DNA of 41,087 bases from Akkermansiaceae bacterium (GCA_026421245.1 JAPKDJ010000032.1:1-41087), one strand, 5' to 3'; shown: positions 1-9,181, numbered from the stretch's first letter. Numbers and translations: made by a program. The notes: generated by a model from the letters alone, not told the origin.

Positions 1-1066
1 ACGGGCTCTCGACCAGCAGCTGCTGGTTGTGGCGGTCGAGCTCGTGCAACTGCCGCGTATGGCGCGCCTCCTGGTCCAATTCGCGCACAATTTTCAAGGG
101 CGGCACCTGCATTTTTGGATCAGTTTTCTGCTCTCCTGCGGAAAGTAAACGCCCGGGCTTGCCACGCGATTTCTTGGGTTCAATCAGAACCCTTGGGGCG
201 GGCGGTTGCGCCACGTTTAGCAACTCCCTCGGGGCAATCATCCGCTCCAGGGAGGCTCGGTCGAACTGGTTGAGCAATCCGAAGACGTTGCGTTCGGCCG
301 GCTCCTGCCACAGGTCGGCGCCGGGACCAGAGTAGCCGCTCACGATCACCTTCGGAATTCGCTCGTCAAGCGCCGCGGCAAACAGCGCCAGCATGCCCCC
401 CTCACCATGCCCGTGCACCCCTACCAGATCAGTGCTCAGCCAATCAACCAGCGCCAGAATTTTCTGAATCTCGTAGCCGATGAGGTGACGCCCAAGCTCG
501 AAGGCCGGGCGGTAGAGATACTCGCGGTTCGACAGCGTGTGCGACCCCGCACTGCGGTTGATCAGCGCGGGAACAAAAACGTTCAACCCACTCGAAGCAT
601 ACTTACGGGCGGTCTGGTATTCGATCGGCAGCTTGCCGTGATACCCGGCAATTTCCTCCGGAACTTGGTCCGCATCCGGGATCACGATGATCGACTTTGT
701 CGCTCCCGCCGAACTCAGCCACAGCCCCTCGCCATGCACATCACCGAAAGCCTGCCAACGGACCTCGTGGACGACGCAATCTTCGCCTTCCGCCACCTTG
801 CCCAGCACTTCGAGGTGCGGCTTGGCTACCGCGCGCTCGTCCACCACCCCCAAGATCCGTGCCAGCTCGACACGGTCAGGGGTTTCCGCTTTCTCCGCCG
901 TCATCGTCTGCTCGATCTTCTTCAGCAGAAACGCATCCGCCGAATCGATGAGTCGAGAGGCGATGTCGCCCTCCCAATCGAGCGGCCGCGTCCCCGCCAA
1001 CGGGTCCGCGAATCCAGAAGGCACGAGAAAAAGTAGGGTGCTCAGTAGATAGCAAAATTCTTTCAT
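1..1066 (-). CDS. Secreted alpha/beta-hydrolase-fold protein, dienelactone hydrolase/acetylxylan esterase-like, C-terminus cut by window edge
   Basis: The minus strand is open from ATG at 1066 to the window start, giving about 355 residues without the C-terminus. Residues 1-20 form a signal peptide (MKEFCYLLSTLLFLVPSGFA), so the protein is exported. The middle has the alpha/beta-hydrolase layout, including a nucleophile-elbow segment at 219-223 reading GHGEG, followed by an alanine-rich helix (MLALFAAALDERI) and SGYSGP. The canonical motif is G-x-S-x-G; here the serine position (221) is glycine, so ordinary serine-esterase chemistry is doubtful. From memory, planctomycete proteins of this type often carry GYGEGG or GHGEGG, so the change may be a family trait. 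An AGGA box lies about 10 nt upstream of the ATG. The true substrate is unknown; family placement is from fold pattern only. Confidence 0.75.
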   Translation of the reverse strand, partial: MKEFCYLLSTLLFLVPSGFADPLAGTRPLDWEGDIASRLIDSADAFLLKKIEQTMTAEKAETPDRVELARILGVVDERAVAKPHLEVLGKVAEGEDCVVHEVRWQAFGDVHGEGLWLSSAGATKSIIVIPDADQVPEEIAGYHGKLPIEYQTARKYASSGLNVFVPALINRSAGSHTLSNREYLYRPAFELGRHLIGYEIQKILALVDWLSTDLVGVHGHGEGGMLALFAAALDERIPKVIVSGYSGPGADLWQEPAERNVFGLLNQFDRASLERMIAPRELLNVAQPPAPRVLIEPKKSRGKPGRLLSAGEQKTDPKMQVPPLKIVRELDQEARHTRQLHELDRHNQQLLVESP

Positions 1067-1529
1067 AAGACCGATCCTAGCGCGTGGGTTTCACCCATGG
1101 AATGACAAATCCCCGCGGAATCACGAGAAGGGGGGGCTAAATAATTGCATGACCCGGCGATAGCCGGCGCTTCATTTACAAGGAAAACATACCCCCATCA
1201 TGAAAATCTTTAGTTGTTTCATGCCATGCTTAACTTCGGAATGGCGGGAGCTTGCTATCCGTCACAAGACCATGATCAACAAATTCAAAATCGTATCCAC
1301 TCTGGTCTCCTCAACCACGATTTCCCGATCGACCCCGGCCCCCCGTTGCCGGTCAGGCGGGGTTGGAGTGGATGCAATCATCTAGCCAAGACTTCCTGCG
1401 TTCTCTATTCTGATGCAGGAGTCGCCCCAAGCTTGACCTTGTCAACCGAGACGGCACATACCGTAACTTTTTTGATGAAAGGTTTCGGGCGACTACAGTC
1501 AGATCAATCACTACTTTTAGAATAATCAC
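1067..1529. other. Divergent intergenic region with weak coding relics
   Basis: This 463-bp gap separates the minus-strand hydrolase from the plus-strand phosphatase, so promoters for both should lie here; none is obvious. A small hairpin CCGGC-GATA-GCCGG lies at 1154-1167. On the plus strand the frame 1414-1533 reads as protein-like text (PKLDLVNRDGTYRNFFDE) without a start codon, which suggests a decayed gene end. Two open frames at 1200-1385 and 1214-1525 have no family signature and I do not call them genes. Confidence 0.3.
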
Positions 1530-3563
1530 ATGAAGATTTTACTCCTATTCCTAACTCTTTGCTTCACCTCACTTGGACAGGCCGAAACAGTTGGCCCGTG
1601 CGTTGGCAGTGTTGGTTCGACTGATGCCTATTTCCTCTTCCGACCCGGAGAATCTGAACTAGCCCTGCGCCTCTCAGTGCTCTCCGAATCCGGGGAGATC
1701 GTGACAAACGTCGATGCGAAAAGCTCCGCGATCGATGACTTTGTCGCCAAATTTCATGTGACTCAGCTCGAAAGCGGCACCCGCTATCGCTACCAGATCG
1801 CCGAGCTGGGCTCGTCCGGCGAGCCGAAGCTCATCGCCGCCGGAGATGATCTAAAATTCAGAACGGTCGATGTCTCGCGCAAGAGCAAGGTGACAGCGGT
1901 ATTGATCTCCTGCGTGAGCAAAGGTGATACCGCACCGGTGTGGGAGGAGATTGGCAGGCTCTCACCCGACCTGCTCTGCCTCTCCGGCGATACGCCCTAC
2001 ATCGATACGAGCAAGCTCGAGGACGTGCGCCGCAAACACCGCGCCCTCCTTAACGAAGCTCCTCTGGCAAGCTTGGCCCGCCGCACTCCGGTCGTAGGAA
2101 TCTGGGACGACCACGATTTCGGGCTCAACAATGGCAACGGCAGGAACTTGCAGGATGGCAAGGCCGCGACTCGCAAGGCCTTCGTCGAATACCGCGCCCA
2201 CCGGAGCTACGGCAACGGCAGCGAAGGCGTCTACCACAAGACCGACCTCGGAGCGATCGAGATTTTCCACCTCGACCCGCGCTGGTTCTCACAGTCCGAA
2301 CCGTCCCCCATCTCACCAGGAAAACCCTCGTGCTTCGGTAAGGACCAGTGGGCATGGATCCTGAAATCACTCAAGGAGTCCAAGGCTCCATTCAAAGTCC
2401 TATCGATGGGCGCCATCTGGCAGGACAAGAAGAACTCCGAAACAGACGACATGTTCACCTACTGGTACGAGCGCGATGCGCTGTTCGATTTCATCCGGCG
2501 CGAGCGCATCGATGGCATCATCCTGCACGGCGGCGATATCCACGTCTCCCGCTACCTGCTCCACCCCGGACGCGTCGGCTATGACCTTCACGATTTCATC
2601 ATGTCACCCGGACACAAACGCATCATCCCATCGCTGAACGTCTACCACCCATCTCTCGAGTGGTCACTCGTCGAAGGACAACAGTTTCTCGCTCTCGAGG
2701 CCGACCCCACTCTCGACGATCCGACGCTCACCGTCCGTTTTCGCCAACCGGGGGACAAGGTAAACAAGACAGTTGTGATCAAGCACTCCGAGCTCGTTTC
2801 TCCCGAGAAGCCAAACCTGCTGCGGGCCTATTGGCCATTCGACAGCGATTTCGCTAACTCTTCCCCTCTCGGCGAGCGACTCGATGCAGTCGCACACAAT
2901 GGCGCCAGCATCGCCCAAGATCGCGGCATCCGAGGCGGGGCCTTACACCTAGATCGCGACCAACAACAATTCGCCAACATCCCGCGCAGTTTCCTCGACG
3001 ACAACTCCGCCGGCCATTCGATCTCCTGCTGGATCAAGCCGAGTTCGCTGCCTGCCCACGACAGCAAGGCACGCCATTTCATCCTCGAATCCACCGCCGA
3101 GGGCAAGCCTGCTGCCAAGGCTGCCTACCATCTCTCGCTCGAGCTCAGCCCATCCGATGATCCTCAGAAGGTCGAGATCCGCCTGCACTCGCAGACCCTC
3201 AAACCGGCCTCCAAACCTGAGGCCGCGCCGACGCCCACCCTGCATGGCCCATTCCAGACAGCTCATCCGCGAGCCCAGCTGGAAAACCAGTGGTCGCACC
3301 TCATCGTCACTTTCGATTCCACGCAGTTACGGATCTTCCTGAACGGAAAGCTGGCAGGCTCCCACAAACTCAACCCACCCGGCCCGGCGGCCGAGTTCGG
3401 AGGGTTGATCATCGGAGGACACCGCGCCGGCACAGGGAGAAATTTCGACGGACTGATTGACGAGGTTGCGGTATGGCAGACCGTCCTCTCCGCTGCAGAT
3501 GCGCTAACGCTTTACAACGGTGGGAAACCCGACTCTCTAACACTACCTCGCGGCAATCAATGA
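1530..3563 (+). CDS. PhoD-like metallophosphatase with C-terminal LamG/concanavalin-like domain, secreted
   Basis: The 677-residue protein starts with a signal peptide (MKILLLFLTLCFTSLGQAET). Residues ~20-115 form an Ig/fibronectin-like N-terminal domain as in PhoD enzymes. The metallophosphatase core follows: LSGDTPYID at 151-159, WDDHDFG at 192-198 and HGGDIHVSR at 333-341, the usual metal-binding Asp/His positions of the alkaline phosphatase D family. Residues ~430-670 add a LamG/concanavalin-A-like jellyroll (AYWPFD, ISCWIKPS, WSHLIVTFD, GLIDEVAVW), a common carbohydrate- or surface-binding add-on in PVC bacteria. The likely reaction is phosphate mono- or diester hydrolysis outside the cytoplasm; the substrate cannot be read from sequence. 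It converges with rlmN, whose stop lies 103 bp away. Confidence 0.88.
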   Translation: MKILLLFLTLCFTSLGQAETVGPCVGSVGSTDAYFLFRPGESELALRLSVLSESGEIVTNVDAKSSAIDDFVAKFHVTQLESGTRYRYQIAELGSSGEPKLIAAGDDLKFRTVDVSRKSKVTAVLISCVSKGDTAPVWEEIGRLSPDLLCLSGDTPYIDTSKLEDVRRKHRALLNEAPLASLARRTPVVGIWDDHDFGLNNGNGRNLQDGKAATRKAFVEYRAHRSYGNGSEGVYHKTDLGAIEIFHLDPRWFSQSEPSPISPGKPSCFGKDQWAWILKSLKESKAPFKVLSMGAIWQDKKNSETDDMFTYWYERDALFDFIRRERIDGIILHGGDIHVSRYLLHPGRVGYDLHDFIMSPGHKRIIPSLNVYHPSLEWSLVEGQQFLALEADPTLDDPTLTVRFRQPGDKVNKTVVIKHSELVSPEKPNLLRAYWPFDSDFANSSPLGERLDAVAHNGASIAQDRGIRGGALHLDRDQQQFANIPRSFLDDNSAGHSISCWIKPSSLPAHDSKARHFILESTAEGKPAAKAAYHLSLELSPSDDPQKVEIRLHSQTLKPASKPEAAPTPTLHGPFQTAHPRAQLENQWSHLIVTFDSTQLRIFLNGKLAGSHKLNPPGPAAEFGGLIIGGHRAGTGRNFDGLIDEVAVWQTVLSAADALTLYNGGKPDSLTLPRGNQ

Positions 3564-3665
3564 CGATAGCCATGGCGACCGCTCCACGAAAGAAGGATTC
3601 CTCATCAAAAGCGCGACGGATGACTGAAGTATCTTGAAAAGTGGAACGCGCAAGAGAGATAGGAA

Positions 3666-4670
3666 TTATCCGGCAAGCTGGCCACAGCCGGCACCAACAT
3701 CGATACCGCGGCGTTGACGAACGGTGACGGGGATTTCAGCAGTCTCCTTGATGACCCGCTGGAACTCTAGGACCCGCTCTTCAGAGGGCGGGTGGCCATC
3801 AAAACCCTCGGTGGGATTGAGGGGAATGAGATTGACGTGAACCTGCCTGCCTTTGAGAAGTTCGGCGAGACGGGTGGCGTGGTCGTCGCTGTCATTGGCG
3901 CCCTCGATGAGGGTCCAGGCGATAAGGACTTTGCGTTCGGTTTTTTCCGAGTAGGCGCGGCAAGCCTCGAGGAGGTCGGCGATGGGCCAGCGCTTATTGA
4001 CGGGAATCAGGGCGCCGCGCTCGTCATCGCTTGCTCCATGCAGGCTGACGGAGAGTTGATAGCCCTTTCCGGCTTCCGCGAGTTTTTGAATCCCGGGAAT
4101 GTGGCCGACAGTGCTGATGGAGATGCGCGAGGGGGCGATGCCAATACCGCGCGGGTCACTGATGATTTCGAGACCCGTCATGAGCTCTTTAAAATTATGG
4201 AGGGGTTCGCCCATCCCCATCATGACGACGTTTCGGAGGGGCTCTTTCCCTTCGCTGGCGAGATGGGTGTTGAGGAACTTAATTTGCGTGACCATTTCTC
4301 CGGCGGAGAGGTGGCGAGTGAAGCCCATCTTTCCGGTGGCGCAGAAGACGCAGCCCATGGCACAGCCGACTTGGCTGCTGATGCAGGCGGTGGAGCGGCC
4401 CCTGTAGCCCATGAGGACGGTCTCGATTTCCTGGCCGTCGGCGAAGCGGAGGAGGAACTTGCGGGTCTCGCCATCGCTGCTGGCAATATCCCGCACGACG
4501 GTGGTCTCGACAGGTTGGCGCTGGTCCACCCAAGCCTGGACGGCGGGGACGAGAATGCCGGAAACCTTGTAGATCGCGCGGTAGACTTCCTTGGCATGGA
4601 GGGCCTTGATTCCCGCGTCACGAAGGGAGTCTTCGAGACGGGAAAAGGTGAAGTCGTAGAGCGAGTCCAT
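3666..4670 (-). CDS. rlmN: 23S rRNA (adenine(2503)-C(2))-methyltransferase / dual-specificity tRNA methyltransferase RlmN
   Basis: Radical-SAM methyltransferase that methylates C2 of A2503 in 23S rRNA (and A37 of some tRNAs in characterised homologs). The radical-SAM cluster motif CAMGCVFC gives Cys103, 107 and 110. The two mechanistic cysteines of the family are present: Cys96 (TACISSQ) and Cys329 near the C-terminus (GAGCGQLAG). VVMMGMGEPLHN is the conserved GEP region. I chose the ATG at 4670 (MDSLYDF, 334 residues), where family similarity begins. An in-frame ATG at 4820 would add 50 residues of low-complexity sequence unlike RlmN. No strong ribosome-binding site precedes either start. 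Cytoplasmic housekeeping gene, apparently monocistronic. Confidence 0.95.
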   Translation of the reverse strand: MDSLYDFTFSRLEDSLRDAGIKALHAKEVYRAIYKVSGILVPAVQAWVDQRQPVETTVVRDIASSDGETRKFLLRFADGQEIETVLMGYRGRSTACISSQVGCAMGCVFCATGKMGFTRHLSAGEMVTQIKFLNTHLASEGKEPLRNVVMMGMGEPLHNFKELMTGLEIISDPRGIGIAPSRISISTVGHIPGIQKLAEAGKGYQLSVSLHGASDDERGALIPVNKRWPIADLLEACRAYSEKTERKVLIAWTLIEGANDSDDHATRLAELLKGRQVHVNLIPLNPTEGFDGHPPSEERVLEFQRVIKETAEIPVTVRQRRGIDVGAGCGQLAG

Positions 4671-4895
4671 CGGGCAGAGGATGTATGAAGCATTTTTTCT
4701 CCGAATTGGGAAGCCCGCTCCCGTAACCGAGGTGGGGAAAGTTTTTCCCAAAAATGATTTTCGGGGGGCGTCGGGTGGGCGCTCTCGTCCAGAACTTCTC
4801 CCGGTTTCAGACTCCTTCAATTTTTCTTTTCAGGCTGTATTTCAGGGCCGCTCAATGAGTGGATTGTTAAGAATCAGAATGACATTACCTTCGAG

Positions 4896-4909
4896 AAAAT
4901 TCCTAGCAG
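4896..4909 (+). repeat. Solo copy of the AAAATTCCTAGCAG repeat-end motif
   Basis: The 14-mer AAAATTCCTAGCAG is identical to the distal end of the dispersed repeats at 12385-12603 and 40950-41042 (one base shorter match at 9137-9149). Here it stands without the rest of the repeat, so it may be a remnant or a separate insertion footprint. Confidence 0.45.
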
Positions 4910-5227
4910 AAAACGATCATGCGCTCCGCGGTCTACCCGCGCTCTTAGCCCTGATTAAGGACATGATCTTCAACGCCACCGATCTGGATCGGTCGGCAAT
5001 CGATGGGTTCCGCACACCCTCCCAGACACGAATGGAGGTCGTCATAAAAGGCCGAATCTCTTAGCAAAGGAGCCCAGTTCTTCGTTGAGAAAACCGGGTG
5101 GATCAGGACGCTCGATAACGATTGGACTATGACAGAGTTTGAAGGACTGCGGGAATCGACGCAACCCCATTTGGGATTGGGAAATTATTTCGGTTTCGAG
5201 ACCCAAACCAATATCAGACTAGGTTGA
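4909..5227 (+). pseudogene. Decayed coding region of unknown family (two frames)
   Basis: Two protein-like stretches follow one another in different frames. The first, ending at a TAG near 5064, reads ENDHALRGLPALLALIKD. The second, open from 5048 to the TGA at 5225-5227, includes GAQFFVEKTGWIRTLDNDW and ends with GNYFGFETQTNIRLG. The frame change falls at an AAAA run near 5046. Neither part has a convincing start. I do not recognise the family. It lies in the gap upstream of rlmN and may be a dead gene rather than a live one. Confidence 0.3.
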
Positions 5228-5311
5228 GTCCTATCATCTTCACTCAAATCCGGCGCGATCTGACCCCATTCTCCGATAGTCCAACGAGCTTAGTGGTCAC
5301 CCAAAAGCCCC

Positions 5312-5328
5312 CAACACCAAAGGTGTTG
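5312..5328. other. Perfect hairpin CAACACC-AAA-GGTGTTG
   Basis: A 7-bp perfect stem with a 3-nt loop lies in the gap between rlmN and the 99-residue gene. No T run follows on either strand, so a terminator role is unproven. Confidence 0.5.
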
Positions 5329-5366
5329 CGTCTAGCCGCTCTGTCATTGTGACTTAATGAATCCTA

Positions 5367-5391
5367 GAAGGTTCAACTCATAGAAACCTTC
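5367..5391 (-). terminator. Possible hairpin terminator of the 99-residue gene
   Basis: GAAGGTT and AACCTTC form a perfect 7-bp stem around an 11-nt loop, 20 bp past the stop of the minus-strand gene at 5411. There is no clear T tract after it, so it is a candidate only. Confidence 0.3.
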
Positions 5392-5410
5392 ACCCCCAAT
5401 TTTCGCCCCC

Positions 5411-5710
5411 CTACCCCTCGCTCGCTATCCCCAACTCCTTCCGAAGCAACAAATCCAAATCACTCTTCCCAGGCGTCAAACACTCCGACTTCCCGAGTTT
5501 CACAATCTGCACCTTCTTCTCACTCTCACCGATCGCGAGGAAGATATCCTTCCCCGTCGGAAGCCCTCCATATCTCGTCGCAAACACCTTTCCCATGAAT
5601 CGACCGTCCCCTCCCGCACTTGTCATCATCTCCCCTGATTCCGAGGTGAAACCTTCAAATTTTGAGCCGATTACTGCGTCGATGTATTGCTGGATTTCCT
5701 GAGGAGTCAT
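5411..5710 (-). CDS. Hypothetical protein, 99 residues
   Basis: The frame starts at ATG 5710 and stops at 5411. The protein is soluble, with no signal peptide or membrane segment. It has a mixed alpha/beta look: an N-terminal helix (MTPQEIQQYIDAVIG), a middle with KVFATRYGGLPTGKDIFLAIG, and a charged C-terminal helix (SDLDLLLRKELGIA). Composition looks like real protein, not an antisense shadow. I do not recognise a family. It is flanked by decayed sequence on both sides, so it may be an isolated survivor of an accessory segment. No clear ribosome-binding site precedes the ATG. Confidence 0.6.
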   Translation of the reverse strand: MTPQEIQQYIDAVIGSKFEGFTSESGEMMTSAGGDGRFMGKVFATRYGGLPTGKDIFLAIGESEKKVQIVKLGKSECLTPGKSDLDLLLRKELGIASEG

Positions 5711-6174
5711 GGACTGTCTTGTCGGTTTCTATCTTCGCCCCATCCCTTCCAAAATCAAGCCCCTCTTCGCCGGCATGCAAATGCTCGACAATAGGAGTCC
5801 CTACTTCACGGCCCGTTTCAAAGCCGTCTTATCCGAAGTCGTTCAGCAGCGGTGTCGAGCCTCATGACATCGACGGAATTGAAATGATGCTCACTTCACC
5901 GGCAAGGACTCGAGTAGATTACTGAAAATATCGAAATAAGATCGGACTGGACGGGTTTCTCGAGGCGCTACGATAAACGATTTGCTCAAAAAAGGCCCCG
6001 ATTGATGAGATTAGCGAGATGGCGCGGGAACTTAAGATCAGCCGAGGAATTAACCCTGAGCTCGAAACAGTGGCATGAAGAAGGTCGAGGACCCCGTACG
6101 GACCCGATTTCTCTTTCCGATCTCTATCTCATTCCCATCGCCCGCCCTGAGTCATAGGGTGCACCTCCCACTTC
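5711..6174 (+). other. Gap with coding relics upstream of hrpB
   Basis: Several short protein-like stretches occur in different frames. From ATG 5709 a 52-residue frame reads DNRSPYFTARFKAVLSEV. Around 5896-5950 another reads DAHFTGKDSSRLLKISK. A stretch ending at 6078 reads APIDEISEMARELKISRG and continues to GINPELETVA before a stop. Stops interrupt every frame. This looks like the wreck of one or two small genes; I cannot name a family. Confidence 0.3.
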
Positions 6175-8724
6175 ATGCCTGACCCCTCCTCGCTCCCCAT
6201 CTGGAAGATCCAAGCCGACATCTTGCGCACGCTGCAAGTCGGTAACCGCTTGGTGCTCGTTGCCCCCACGGGCTCGGGCAAGACCACGCAAGTGCCGCAA
6301 ATGCTGCTCGATGCCGGGATCGCGGGTGACAAGATGATCGTGGTTCTGCAACCCCGACGTGTCGCGGCCCGCACCGTGGCCACCCGAGTCGCCTCGGAAC
6401 GGAAGGTCAAGCTCGGTGCTGAGGTCGGCTATCAAATTCGTTTCGACGATCACACCAGCGCCGGCACCCGCATCTGCTTTGTCACCGAAGGCATCCTGCT
6501 GCGCTGGCTGCAGGACGACCGCACGCTGTCCAAGATCGGCGCCGTGGTCTTCGATGAATTCCACGAGCGGAACCTGCTCAGCGATGTCGCCCTCGCTTTG
6601 GTGAAACATCTCCAGCAGACCCAGCGCACGGATTTGACCACGCTGGTGATGTCCGCCACGCTCGATGCAGAGCCCGTCGCCGCGTATTTGGACCAGTGCC
6701 CCATTCTTATTTCCGAAGGGCAAAGCTATCCCGTGGAGGTCGAATATCTCCCCCTCCCCGATCAGCGCACCATCACCGCGCAGGCCGCTGAGGCGGTCGA
6801 GCACATCATCAATGAAGATGGCCTCGGCGACATCCTCGTCTTCATGCCGGGGCGCGGCGAGATCAACGCTACCTTGGACGCGCTGCGCGGCATGAGAACG
6901 CAGGAGCGGGTCTCTTGCATCCCCTTGCATGGAGCGCTCGAACCGCAGGAGCAAGATCGCGCCTTCGCCCCGAACGCGTTGCGCAAAGTCATCGTCGCCA
7001 CCAACGTCGCCGAGACCAGCATCACCATCGATGGCATCCGCCACGTCGTGGACAGCGGTGTCGCCCGCGTGGCCCGCTACGACGCCGAACGCGGTATCGG
7101 CACCCTTCAGTTAGAACCCATCAGCCGCGCCAGCGCGGACCAACGGAAAGGCCGCGCCGGCCGCACCGCCACCGGCACCTGTCATCGCTTGTGGACTGTG
7201 GTCAGCCACAAGGACCGCGAGGAACGCAACACGCCGGAAATTCAGCGCAGCGACCTCGCCGAAGTTGTCCTCCTTTTGCATTCGCTCGGCATCCGGGAAG
7301 CCGCCACTTTTGACTGGCTCGACAAACCCGATATCCAGGCGGTCGAACGCGCTGAAAACCTGCTCACCATGCTCGGCGCCCTGCTCAATGCGGACCTCAC
7401 CGAGATCGGCCGCCAAATGCTGCGTCTGCCCATGCACCCACGTTACTCACGCATGTTGATCGAGGCCAGCCAGCGCGCCTGCGTGCCCGATGCCGCCTTG
7501 TGCGCCGCCCTCGTCAGCGGCCGCGACCTGCTCACTCGCCTGGGTCGCGATGATGCAAAGAGTCAAAGCACGCGCGAAATGTTCGAGGACAGCGACGACT
7601 CCGATTTCATCACCTTGATGCGCGCCTACGACTTCGCCAAATCAAATCGCTTCAGCTTCGACCGCTGCCGCAGTCACGGCATCAACGCCCAAGTCGCACG
7701 CCACGTGGACGAGACCTACAAACAGATCCTCCACGCCGCCCACCAACAACACCTCTACGATCGTAAAGCCAGCCCCGCCGCCCCAGCAAAAGACGACGAA
7801 GCCCTCCTCCGCTGCCTCATGGCCGGATTCGTCGATCAGCTCGCCAAACGACGCGAGCCCGGCAAGCCCGCCTGCGATCTCACCGAGCAAAGGCAAGGCC
7901 AGCTCGTGCGTGAAAGCGTCGTTCAGGACGCGTCGTACTTTGTCGCCGCCAACCTGCACCAAGTGCCCTCACGCGGAGCCCTCCCACTGACCCTGCTCAG
8001 CCTCGCCACCGCCGTAAAGCCCGAGTGGATAGCCGAGATGTTTCCCCAACATCTGAGCACCACCGTAGAGCACCTCTTCGACGCCAAAAACAAGCGCGTC
8101 GCCGCGATGAAACTCGTACGCTATCACGATCTCGTCATCGAGCAAAAGTCGCAGCAAAACGACCTCGATCCACACGACAGCGGACGCTGCCTCGCCGAGG
8201 CCCGGCGCAGCGGAGCCTTCGCCCTCCCGCTCCTGGATCACCGGGTGAAACAATTCATGGCCCGTGTCGATCTCCTTCACACCACCATGCCCGAGCTGGA
8301 ATTTTCTCCCTTCGATGAAGCCGCCATCACCGCCGCCCTCTCCCGAGCCTTCCGAGGCCTCACATTAGTAAAGGAAGCCCAAGCCGCCCCCCTCATCAGC
8401 GCGTTTCACCGGCATTTAGAAAAAGGGCAAATCAGCTGGCTCGATGAATTGCTGCCTCCCTCCATCCCTTGGCTGGGCAAGGGTACTACCAAAGTCTCCT
8501 ACCTCAACGGATCCCCAGAATCCCAGGTGAAATTGCAAGAATGCTGGGCGCTCGAAGAGCATCCCACCCTCTGCGAAGGCCGCCTCCCGGTCCTCCTCAA
8601 ACTCTGCACCCCCAGCGGCAAAGTCATCGCCACCACCACCGATTGGCCCCGATTCCTCGCCCGCGAGTGGCGCAAGCATCGCCCGATCATGGAGAAGAAA
8701 TTCCCCGGGCATGTTTGGCGGTAG
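6175..8724 (+). CDS. hrpB: ATP-dependent DEAH-box helicase HrpB
   Basis: 849-residue DExH-box RNA helicase of the HrpA/HrpB family, full length for HrpB. Walker A GSGKTTQ is at 33-39, motif Ia at QPRRVAA (59-65), the DEFH box at 127-130, motif III SAT at 160-162, and motif VI QRKGRAGR. The helicase-associated domain and the HrpB-specific C-terminal region follow, ending in the KKFPGHVW segment that corresponds to the family's YPKHxWP tail. It is cytoplasmic; the physiological RNA substrate of HrpB is not well defined in the family. The ATG at 6175 lies just ahead of the conserved N-terminus. No neighbour is co-transcribed. A damaged copy of its 3' end lies at 19313-19422. Confidence 0.95.
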   Translation: MPDPSSLPIWKIQADILRTLQVGNRLVLVAPTGSGKTTQVPQMLLDAGIAGDKMIVVLQPRRVAARTVATRVASERKVKLGAEVGYQIRFDDHTSAGTRICFVTEGILLRWLQDDRTLSKIGAVVFDEFHERNLLSDVALALVKHLQQTQRTDLTTLVMSATLDAEPVAAYLDQCPILISEGQSYPVEVEYLPLPDQRTITAQAAEAVEHIINEDGLGDILVFMPGRGEINATLDALRGMRTQERVSCIPLHGALEPQEQDRAFAPNALRKVIVATNVAETSITIDGIRHVVDSGVARVARYDAERGIGTLQLEPISRASADQRKGRAGRTATGTCHRLWTVVSHKDREERNTPEIQRSDLAEVVLLLHSLGIREAATFDWLDKPDIQAVERAENLLTMLGALLNADLTEIGRQMLRLPMHPRYSRMLIEASQRACVPDAALCAALVSGRDLLTRLGRDDAKSQSTREMFEDSDDSDFITLMRAYDFAKSNRFSFDRCRSHGINAQVARHVDETYKQILHAAHQQHLYDRKASPAAPAKDDEALLRCLMAGFVDQLAKRREPGKPACDLTEQRQGQLVRESVVQDASYFVAANLHQVPSRGALPLTLLSLATAVKPEWIAEMFPQHLSTTVEHLFDAKNKRVAAMKLVRYHDLVIEQKSQQNDLDPHDSGRCLAEARRSGAFALPLLDHRVKQFMARVDLLHTTMPELEFSPFDEAAITAALSRAFRGLTLVKEAQAAPLISAFHRHLEKGQISWLDELLPPSIPWLGKGTTKVSYLNGSPESQVKLQECWALEEHPTLCEGRLPVLLKLCTPSGKVIATTTDWPRFLAREWRKHRPIMEKKFPGHVWR

Positions 8725-8760
8725 GATTGTTGTAAAAGTTCGAAGTTCAGAACCGATGGC

Positions 8761-8982
8761 ATGGCGGATTCTGTCAAGATTTGCTGCCTGACCCTATTTC
8801 CCGAGTCGGAACCCGCCCCGTTCAACCAAAGCCCCGCCTGGCAACCCAAAGAAATTTCGCCCGGCAACCGCCGCGTCCTAGGTCTCAAAGATTACTGACG
8901 CCGCCCGGAAGACACCAATACCAACCGCTACCAAAACAATCCTTGGAATGGCGGGCAGGCTGACTACGCTCTCGGATCATGA
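8761..8982 (+). pseudogene. Gene-end relics between hrpB and the heme-binding protein
   Basis: A 45-residue frame from ATG 8761 to TGA 8898 reads FNQSPAWQPKEISPGNRR and ends VLGLKDY. In the same frame after that stop, text continues as RRPEDTNTNRYQNNPWNGG and then QADYALGS to a second stop at 8980-8982. The last part is shared with the second direct repeat, where it reads NPWNGGKADYALGS and stops (12428-12430). This is best read as the C-terminal end of a dead gene carried into the repeat. The family is not recognised. Confidence 0.35.
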
Positions 8983-9149
8983 ATTACTATCGTGAAACGC
9001 CCTGCGGAGGCAGGCCTCTGGCTTTTCCGACTCGCCGTTCCCGTGCTCAAACATCTCAGTTCAATTCCTCCGCACCCCCCCTTTTTTTCCTCTCCGATCT
9101 CCTCAGCGGCGGCCTCAAATGGTCCACCCAAAAAGCAAATTCCTAGCAG
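8938..9149 (+). repeat. Dispersed direct repeat A, copy 1 (~212 bp)
   Basis: This segment matches 12385-12603 over its whole length with only scattered substitutions and small indels. It begins CAATCCTTGGAATGGCGGG, includes a 5-bp hairpin (CCTGC-GGAG-GCAGG) and a pyrimidine tract CACCCCCCTTTTTTT, and ends AAATTCCTAGCAG. It lies 32 bp before the start of the heme-binding gene at 9182. Both full copies have the same orientation relative to the downstream secreted-protein gene. Confidence 0.9.
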
Positions 9150-9181
9150 CCAGTCAGTAACCCAAACCCACCCATTCTACC

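Noticed and set aside
1200..1525. Two overlapping short open frames upstream of the phosphatase
   Set aside because: No ribosome-binding site, no family character, and a third frame reads as better protein-like relic.
3792..4688. 298-codon plus-strand open frame
   Set aside because: Antisense to rlmN, whose catalytic cysteines are all in place.
6124..7044. Long open frame on the minus strand (306 codons)
   Set aside because: It is antisense to the helicase core of hrpB; composition is Gly/Asp/Arg-rich as expected for the shadow of a high-GC gene, and no family motif is present.
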